From positions 124,001 through 188,000 of the forward strand of contig JABANP010000006.1 in assembly GCA_013115135.1 (NCBI GenBank): a stretch of DNA of 64,000 nt, read 5' to 3'. The translations under genes were made by a program, and so were the position numbers. Below, in pieces: positions 56,185-64,000 of this stretch. The notes beneath the pieces were generated by a model. The model saw nothing but the letters and a program-made list of their open reading frames with translations, had not been told where the DNA came from and ran no database searches. The DNA is from Perkinsus olseni (taxonomy: Eukaryota; Perkinsozoa; Perkinsida; Perkinsidae). How positions within the stretch are numbered: the first letter of the stretch is position 1; each line of letters starts with the position of its first letter.

Positions 56185-57528
56185 ATGGCGGTTTCAGATA
56201 TCTATTTCAGCTTTAACGGTCCGTTTGCCGCGCGCTGGTTGGCCCCTTGGAGGGATTTTTCAGTAATGGAGTTGTATCGTTGTGGTAGTTCTTCTGGAAT
56301 GAGCGACTTAATTTCACCTAGTCTAAGACTACTGCCGGATGCCGTGCAGCTGACAAACCGAACGGCCATAGCTGTTCATCTGTGCATCCTGGAGAACGGG
56401 TACTGTCCCGAGGAGCCGCATGTCAGCCGAAAAGAGTCCGGCGAGATTCTTCTGTCGGTCGTACCTGTAAATTGGCTGCAAGAAGGGGTCCAAGTCTTCA
56501 CAAGTAGATATCGTCGTCGAGGGGGTATTGGCAGGGAAGTTGAAGTAAAGATGGTACCGACCGGTTCGGGTGGAGTGAGCGTGCATGCGTGCAAGATCGG
56601 GGTGGGTGATGAGAAGGAAATCGTCAGCGGGGTGGAGGTCGATGCTGTAAGGATGGACAGTCTGGATACGCTGCGAACGAAAGTTGATGAGATGCTGGCC
56701 AAATTTGATCCACCAGCGCCGGTATCAGTAGAGACTACGAGGGAGGGCGCAGACCAGGAGTATCCAGATCGTCGCATGGACCAAGAAGACGAAAATGTAA
56801 TACGGGAACAGGGAAGCAGCGCCCTGCTGCCGGGATCGCCGCCGATGCTACTAGTAATTCGGTATTCGGCTAGTAACGTGGGAGCGTTTGACGTGTGAAT
56901 GCGCGCAGTGCGTGAGTTGAGGGCCGAACGCCGCCGTCTGGTAGCGTCGGAACCGCGAGGAAGGTCTCTGTTCAACTAGAATTTGTACTCATATTGGGAG
57001 TCTCTTTCAGCCTCTTCTAATATCAACGAACCCGCCGAACATCATAAGAGATCCTACGACTGGAACGGGAGGGGCTGGGGGCCTCCTTGTTGGTCCAAGA
57101 GATCCACTGTTCAACCGTGGAGTTCCGCAGAATGGCCCAGGCAGTCTCCAGCCGCGCTGGGATCCTATGGGGCCTGCTGGATTCGATGGTAGGCATCGAC
57201 AGGATTACATTATTCGCAGTAACGGGTATGTGAAAGCGCGCGTCAGATAGAGTGATTGGAGCGACTTGAGGATCGTCTAATGGATCGTGTCTTGCCCTCT
57301 TTGGAACGCGGTCAGTGATTCCAAAGGAGTTTGCCTTTTCCACTATTCCAGCTCTGCCACCCAAGAATTTTCAGTCGACCGTTGGTCAGCATCTGCTTTT
57401 GTCAGGAGAACCCGACTACGACCATGAAGTGCCTCCACGAGTTCAACAGACCGCCTCCACCGGGGAAGGGTTTCGGCGGTCACAGGGGCGGAGGTTTTGG
57501 TGGTTCTTTCGGCGGCGGATTTATGTGA
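56185..57528 (+). CDS. PI31-like proteasome regulator (PSMF1 family)
   Basis: PI31 binds the 20S proteasome through its proline-rich C-terminus and an N-terminal FP domain. The exon from ATG 56185 has the FP-domain pattern: TAIAVHLCILENGYCPEE, then VVPVNWLQEGVQVFTSRYRR, VSVHACKIGVGD and VDEMLAKFDPP, matching the 'LPAGWN...YVLRYEYKDG' region of human PI31. A second exon (after TTTCAG at about 57012) carries the typical Gly/Pro motifs GGLLVGPRDPLFNRG and LQPRWDPMGPAGFDG. The last exon reads NRPPPPGKGFGGHRGGGFGG and stops at 57528 after FM. The exact junction after about 56850 is not resolved; the first frame can also stop at 56898. Few other genes share this pair of domains, so the assignment is fairly firm. 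Confidence 0.75.
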
Positions 57529-57667
57529 TTTTGAAGTGCCGCCTGTCTCTCGCAAATATCACAGTTTTATGAAACATTCATCTTGTTTCGTCAATTGTGG
57601 GTCGATATCGATCCGAACGGCTTCTCGCCAGTAATCCGAGTCGCAGAGGCCTTTTGATGTTGGTATA

Positions 57668-59778
57668 ATGACGATTTCGCCACCAGTCACACTCCAGCAG
57701 CCACTGCAGCGGATGAGTTATGGGCAGCAACGTCTCCCCTTCACACCCCGTACGTACAGGATGATCAAGCGGGACTGCGAGGTGATAGGGGTTGGAGAAT
57801 CATCGTTGTGATTGAGCCAATGAGGAGAGTCCCGATTTGGACTAGGCCACGACTTATCATCCTACCGATATCTGGCGGGGGGAGGGCTCACATAATCGAC
57901 TAATGAGTGAAATGTTGGGAGCTTAGATGTCCGCCAACTGTTGGCGATGCGGCTGGCACAGCTAGCTCCGTGTCCCATCGCTCAGTGTTAAAGCGCCGAG
58001 CAGAGGCTTTTACTAGGCTGGTGGCTACTTTACTAGGTGAATTACAGGTCTTTGACCTCAGGTCGGTTTCGCGGAGGCGAGTCGTGATATAGATCGCATG
58101 AAGAAGGGTAAAGCTGCCGCATCAGAAGGCGCTGATATCACCGCCGGAGCGTCGCAGGTCACGAGAAGTAGTGTTGGGGGCTGCTCGACGGTCTAAATTC
58201 TTTGGTCGCGCCAGATAGAGATCGGCGGGGTGAAGCTGGATGAAGAGTCTTTCAGGTATGCCGAATTTGCACGCAACCAGCCGGTGTACGACATCCGCAT
58301 CCTCTGCAGCGCCTCCGAAGCGTCGGCGGCCCAAACCGCTACGGCGCCGACAGAGTAGTAGCGATTTCGAGATGGATGTGGCCAGGAAGGTCACCGTCAT
58401 GGGGAGAACGGTATGTCGGGAAATATCGGGACCTGCTACCGTTCACCCTTCATCGGTCCTTGTGCGATGCGAACGCACTGCGAACTCGCTATATCGTGAC
58501 AGGATTGGTAGTGATGAAGCGCCTAGTGTAAACTTTAGACTCTAAAGTTCTCCGCCCTCATTCACATCGCTGATGACAAGCTGTTCAACAATGTTCGCTG
58601 ATGCATAGTGCTGCCTCCATCAGATATCTGAAACGGATATAAATCGCCTTGGGAATCCGAAGGTGCGCGTCCTCGCGAAGGTAAGCCTGAGCTGAGAGCG
58701 TCTGTGGTGTGGCTGAGGGATCCGTCATTTCAGATTGAGCTCAGCCGCCGGTACAAAACGTTTGATAAGGCTACACTCATGAGCATACCGTCACAGAGTA
58801 GAGGCTTTGTGGACATCAAGACCCTCCAACGAGAATGCGTACCCGCCCGTATGGCCGATGCGGATGAGAGTGCGTCGGTCGGTCAGGTGCGCCTGAATGC
58901 CAGCGGTTCGTCATCGGCTGCAGAGGTCCTCGACGAGTGGAGCCATAGGCTCTGCTCGAGGAATGGGGCGAACTCCGATAAGGCGCCGGCTTGATGCTGC
59001 GGCTGCTCGGCTATCTGGCTCGCCTTCGACTCCTACCAACCGACACATCCGAATTCGAGAGTCGGTCGGTCCATCTGGTACTGGTCTAAGAAAATCGGCG
59101 ACTGAGGGGTCGCCCCTGTCAGGGGCAGTGGACTACATCGGCAAGAATCGAAGCGCGGTAGGGCAGGTGGCTCTTCTTGGCTTGTGAGGCTCGGGCGTGT
59201 CTCATCCGTATCTCCTTAGTTTGATCTTAGAGAAACCGGCAACAGTTGCCGGGCAACTCACAGGCATCGATGGGAATCGTCCTTACGAGACATGTTTTGT
59301 TATGCCTCATCATGTGGTTTTTCAGGCTCAGCTGTTCGCATCATTACCTGAGCAAAAAATCCGCCAAGTAGGGTGTACGATCCAGATTGCCCGAATGAGC
59401 AGCTCTGCGGTCTGCGCTGCCACGCTTCGGGATAGTGTCCCATCGCAGGTCCAGTGGATGGGAGAAGAGCGAGAGAAGCGGATGGGATCGGCCTTCTTGA
59501 GTCGCCACAAATCACTGGGGATTTTCGTGCCAGATAGCGATGCAGATAATGGATTGTAATATTGGTTCGCCGAGCTGTTGTGCAACATTTCGCCTCATTG
59601 CGATGGGAACAGATGTATCGAGCAGCATTCTCACGAGCGGTATTTCAGGCTCGAACCTGCGGGTCGTCGCGGGATGGGACTCCTGACTAGAAGCGCAACG
59701 GCATACTCGAGATTGAGTGCTGCTGGCGGCAGCATTTTTAAGAGGGCAAAGTCACAGTCGAATGCCAGTAAGAAATAG
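57668..59778 (+). CDS. Unidentified multi-exon gene
   Basis: Several plus-strand open stretches with good splice borders suggest one gene, but I cannot name it. They read TISPPVTLQQPLQRMSYGQQ (57668), GVKLDEESFRYAEFARNQPV (about 58230) or, in the overlapping frame, PPKRRRPKPLRRRQSSSDFE (about 58310), ISETDINRLGNPKVRVLAK before GTAAGC (about 58625-58680), and IELSRRYKTFDKATLMSIPS followed by QSRGFVDIKTLQREC (about 58735-58840). Later frames read VAGQLTGIDGNRPYETCFVM (about 59240) and, at the end, SRLSAAGGSIFKRAKSQSN (stop about 59778). The arginine-rich stretch looks like a nuclear localisation signal. The exon chain and start are not established. Confidence 0.35.
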
Positions 59779-60560
59779 CGCCAAATGCAAAAATAGTACT
59801 ACTAGGCGTACTTTTCCAAATATCGCTCGACTTCTAGTCAGTTGACTCGACTGAGAATCGCGTTCTTACGCAGGCAGACTGCGGCAGACTGCAGCAGGCT
59901 TGGGTGTTTGTTCTCGTACAATTCCTTTTAATAAGAGACTCTTATGAGCGAAGCGAGAAGATTCTCCGGGCGCTTCATCCCTGTGATGTTCATTCACTAT
60001 CATGTCCTACGAGAATGCCGTTACGAGAGATCCATCCTAAGAAGCGGCCCCGCACGACGGAACTGCCAAGCGACAAATCGTCTTCCATGATGACGGAAAG
60101 TCCTGGAATCAGTCCGTGATTATCGGCCTACTTGTATCCTGGCATGTGTACTCGAGCGGCCGCTCGTGGTAGCTTGCTAATGGTCCGGAATGTATGTGTA
60201 GCAGGGCATGACGTAGTGTGGCACAGCTTAGCGTGGGGTCCACGTTACGTACGCTAAGCTCATCTTGGACGACCTCCACTTGACGCAAGTTTACTGGACG
60301 TTCGAACCATTGGAACTGGTATTACAAATGCTCTCCCTGCCTCGTTATAGCATTGAAATAACTCACGGATTCCCTGCTCCACAGTATGCTGCCGTTCGGC
60401 ATCCCCAACGGCCTGACTGATATTGAAATGTGTGGCCGCGAATTCCTCGATTCCCGTCTAGGGAGCTGCGCTGGTGGATCTCCCAGAGCTTGAGAAACAT
60501 GGTATCTCGTTCACAGCCGAGTCGGTTGCCCAGATTCGGTCCAGGTTCCTAGGCTGATGA
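59779..60560. other. Non-coding stretch with a small hairpin
   Basis: No gene was found. A 9-bp perfect stem GCTTAGCGT / ACGCTAAGC lies at 60226-60234 and 60251-60259. Confidence 0.4.
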
Positions 60561-60612
60561 TAAGCCGCTTATCTCTCGAATTGCGGGCGACGTTCAGTCT
60601 GCTTTGAAAGGG

Positions 60613-61020
60613 TATGGTGTTCGAGACGGACATCAACTCTGCCTTCAGGCATGTCCCCATGCATGGAAACGAGAATCGATACTGTGTCATAAAGGTTGAG
60701 GCACAGTACAGTTTTTACCGCTAGAGTATCCGGGCAGCGCAACGTTATATCCGGAGTCGTTCAGCCACTGCCAGCGTCGGATAGGCCACCTCGGGAAGGG
60801 ATAATTGACTGGCAGAAAAGTTACTTCCAGCATTTCGCTCTGCCATTTGGCGGTCGGTTGTAGCCCTTACTCTGGGGCAGTTTGGCGGCTTTGCGGAGAC
60901 GGCTAGTGTCCCTATATCGAACTCGCGGTGTAGACGACTCCGCCAATGGCCAACAAAGGTTTCAATAGTCGGGATGAGTCGGTTTGTGCAAGCATTCCCT
61001 ATCAATTTCGGACTTTGTCA
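60613..61020 (+). mobile_element. Decayed retrotransposon reverse transcriptase
   Basis: Fragments in different frames and interrupted by stops match reverse-transcriptase blocks in the right order: FETDINSAFRHVPMHGNENR (block A, with its Asp) at about 60620-60680, SYFQHFALPFGGRL then a stop (block B region) at about 60820, and RTRGVDDSANG (block C, a changed YxDD) at about 60920. The ALPFG wording is typical of LTR and DIRS-like elements. No long terminal repeats were recognised. It is a relic, not an active copy. Confidence 0.55.
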
Positions 61021-61925
61021 TGCGCTGGTCTGAGTACTACCCCGAGCAGACGTGTTGATGAAGAGTAAAATGCCTAGGACTACCGGAGGATTAGTCGACC
61101 ATGCATATTGCTTTCTTGGTAGAATATGTCAACGGCGCGTGTCCCTGCCGGGGGGAGTGACGTCCTAAATTGCGTTTCACATGACTTTCCTTGGTCAGAG
61201 GCCCGGTCACCGAACATTTCAAGATCATGGGCTTTCCAATTCGCAAGCTGCAAATCGCAACTCCCAAGTCCGGAGTTTTCGAATCTTCTGAATTCCGAGA
61301 CGATCGTAGCTCCTGTACTCTATTAGAGGAGCTCTGTACATCTCTTAGGTCAACTGGCTCCTCAGACAGACATGTCTGGCCGGCAACTGAAGTTGTGGCA
61401 AAAGCAGTGGCTCAAGGTCATCGCCGATCTCATCTCGTGAGAAAGATTGTGAACTCGGCCTTGTCAGTTCCTATCGGCGGCCTCTGGTTTGAAGATCCAG
61501 AGCTCCATTTTGTCCGGAAATGTTCCGACTGATGTTAGGCTGTGGTGAGCCCTCCCCTCCCCTCATCTCAGTCGGCTCGTTCTTGCCGCCTCACGAAGCC
61601 GTGTCACTGCAGGCGAGTCTTCGTCATCGGCATCTATGTCTTGCGGTTCAAATCGTCCACAAGGCGATTTAAGCTGTCGCGGAAACGCTGGTCACTAGCT
61701 GTCAATGCATAGTGAGTTCATTATCTCTTCTCCATACCGATCCCTTGCTTTCTCGCCATCATTTTCACTCTCAGCGTGAGGTTCCTGAGACCGCTGTGGA
61801 GAATGCGGAGAAGAGTTAGTGCAGCACGGCTCCTTCGGAAGTTGCTCACGACGACTTCACAAGCAGGCCAATTGAGGTAAAGGAAAATCATCATTCGTTA
61901 TCATTGATTTTCTCCCTTATGCTTC

Positions 61926-63809
61926 CTCAGTCTGTCGGTGAAGCGGCTCTTATGGAACACGAGGAGGCTGCAACGACTTTGGAGGCAATTTCATGAAGAC
62001 ATGCGAGTGACGTTGCGGACTGAGTGGATACCGGCGTTCATCAAAGCGGAGCGTCAGTATCTTACGGAACTCTATCAGGACAATTCAGTAGGCATTTCGC
62101 GGGGAACATCGTTGCACTGAGTGCTTGGGCGACCCTCAGCAAACAGAGATCGTGGTGAAGAAGCCATCGCAGGATTTGATTGAGGAGTGGCAAGATGCCT
62201 GGCAGAGGGCTAGTTTCGAAGGGAAAGGTCGCTCGAAAGGAAACAGGCGGAAAGGTTCCCTGCAAAATCGACGTGAGCTTCGTGTCATCTCAGCACTTGA
62301 AGGAATGTTGTCATGGGCTGCCTCTTCGTGCCGAATACAACAACAGGGAAAGTCGGTCGTCTCTCAGAGGGTCGACGCGGCACCGCGAGAATCTCTGCGA
62401 ACGCACGAAAGTCGGTGAAAGTCAATTTAAACCCGTCAGTCCCCGTCACTACTTATTCGCCTGCTCAAAGTGGAGCTAGACGAATGTCCAGAGTTAATCA
62501 GGTGCGTAAGCAACTGGTCGTGGGTTCGATTCCAGTTCACTCTTCAGGAGCCCTCTCGCGATCTTGCTGCACCACAGCAGCAGGGAGGGCGACGTGCCAC
62601 CGCCTTCCGTGGTGGACCCAGAGCGTCGGTTTTGATGAGGAGCGCCGGAGTCCGTAGAGGCAGTCTTTTGGGGTCCGAGGCCGAGGAGATGATGGCTAGT
62701 GTTAGTTTAGCGCAGCTCAGGGCTAGAGTCGATGCTGCCACTTTGCATCCAGTAGGCGGCATCGTATCGAGTGCATTCTGGCTACTACGACGTGTGTTGC
62801 TGCCCCCTACAGGCACTACGCTTTGGCTTATTGTCGATGGAGTACTGCCGTCGTATGCGGAATAAGGCGATATCTGCGAGGAAGCTGGTGACTTCTATGA
62901 ACGAGGCTCTCAAGCGTCTCCGGGACTGGGTAGGCGGGATAGCTTGGGAATCTTGAATGGTTCGAGAAATAGTTGTCGAACCCCGCGATTGTCGTGCAGG
63001 AACGCTCGCTGGCTCTGTCAGGTTCTGTTTTCCAGAATGTTCCATCTGGACGGCCAGTCTGCCTCTCTCCTGCTCGTGCCCAGTGTAAGCGCTTTACTCA
63101 TCCGAGACCATGGCGGGATTCTCTTCACAGACCGACTTCAACAGCGGTATGCACGGCGATGGCAACAACACCCTCGTCTTCACGGCTAGTAGCATGATGG
63201 AGTTCGTCCGGGCAAATCATGAGTGAGATCCTCGTCCGAGATTGTGGTGAATTCGATTCGAACTTGGCTGGTCTGATGGGATCAGGTTGTATGGCACGTC
63301 AGCTGTTGCCACGCAGAGACCGGAGTCAGTTTCTGAAGGCCGCCGACGACCTGTCGTGACGCTGGATGTGCCGGTACTCGCGTTGGGCACCAACCGCCTT
63401 CCGTCGTTTCGCCGAGTAGCACTGTGTAAAGCCAAATTTCAGGGAAGCGAGACCGTCAAAGAGGATGACCCGAGTTGCACGGGCAATAAGCATTCCAGGC
63501 GGGAAAGCATCGAGCAGCTTGAGGGGATCCTCTCGACTGGAGTAGTTACCAACTTGAAGGTCGGTGTGCCAGACTGTTGGACAGGGCGATAATCGTCGCA
63601 GTAGTAGGCTGGATAGCGGACTTGAACCCGAGTCGGTTAGACGCCTGATTCGATTGTTACTTCATTGCGCAACCATTGTGATTCTTCAGGAATGCTTCGC
63701 CTTGGCTAAAGCTTATGAGGATGAGCTGTGGAAAGAGGCCTTAAAACAAGAAGAGGTGGCAATGGAAGTTGCAAAAGCCATGCAGGCTTTCAGGCGCGAC
63801 GAAGAATGA
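61926..63809 (+). CDS. Unidentified multi-exon gene near the right edge
   Basis: I recognise no family. Plus-strand exons appear to include LWRQFHEDMRVTLRTEWIPA with FIKAERQYLTELYQD (about 61975-62085), KKPSQDLIEEWQDAWQRASF (about 62160-62220), and GFSSQTDFNSGMHGDGNNTL (about 63115-63175). The last is a charged helix, ECFALAKAYEDELWKEALKQ, then MEVAKAMQAFRRDEE, ending TGA at 63809. A 21-nt GT-AG candidate intron (GTGAGC...CTCAG) lies at about 62271-62291. The charged helices suggest coiled coil. The chain of exons is inferred from strand, splice borders and composition only. Confidence 0.35.
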
Positions 63810-64000
63810 AGTTCACGTTGTCCAGTCACACTGAGTTGTTCCCATGTTGCCATCAGTGATAACGATGAAGTTTTCTGTTGAGTTAGTCTGGGCGATCTTA
63901 GAGGCCTACTTCGATACTATATCGATTGTGTTCTCCTATCTGCAGTACCCTTCGTCTTCATGCCAAACTCTGACCGCTAGGACGCTCTGCTGGCTGCAAG

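Noticed and set aside
1..64000. CRISPR arrays, bacterial operons and ribosome-binding sites.
   Set aside because: No regularly spaced direct repeats with unique spacers were seen, and the genes are eukaryotic and intron-split.

Overview
The window is nuclear DNA of an intron-rich eukaryote. Almost every recognisable gene is broken by GT-AG introns, the standard code is used (TAA, TAG and TGA all act as stops), and the genes are ordinary eukaryotic ones: RAD50, UBA2, ubiquilin, a GT27 glycosyltransferase, WDR74/Nsa1, a DExH helicase, TECR, epsin, a CEP164-like WW protein, a Pin1 parvulin, PP2C, a cyclin and PI31. Mei2-type RRM genes, a GT27 enzyme, short gene spacing and long single-strand gene blocks together suggest a myzozoan alveolate, perhaps a perkinsid. 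That assignment is inference, not something the sequence proves.

Layout by strand: minus 1-16.5 kb (RAD50 running off the left edge, UBA2, ubiquilin, GalNAc-transferase); plus 16.7-19.4 kb (WDR74/Nsa1); minus 20.4-23.2 kb (DExH helicase); plus 23.9-27.4 kb (membrane-anchored C69 peptidase); 27.4-30.2 kb gene-poor, with a 605-bp terminal-inverted-repeat element; minus 30.2-36.4 kb (two Mei2-like RRM genes around a membrane methyltransferase-like gene, then TECR); plus 36.6-42.7 kb (small RING-like protein, epsin, CEP164-like protein); a run of perfect hairpins at 42.98-43.14 kb; minus 43.35-52.8 kb (Pin1, PP2C, an unknown coiled-coil protein, a cyclin); plus from about 53 kb to the right end (PI31, several unrecognised multi-exon genes and a decayed reverse transcriptase).

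The genes serve housekeeping processes: DNA-break repair, SUMO and ubiquitin/proteasome pathways, 60S ribosome maturation, fatty-acid elongation, clathrin traffic, centriole/cilium biology and phospho-signalling. They form no single pathway. The most unusual features are ultrashort introns (20-23 nt, where conserved protein reading frames require their removal), a 13-nt frame break in the helicase, several foldback or palindromic elements, and a 22-nt gap between two same-strand genes. Exon boundaries are given where I could trace them; elsewhere the gene limits are approximate.
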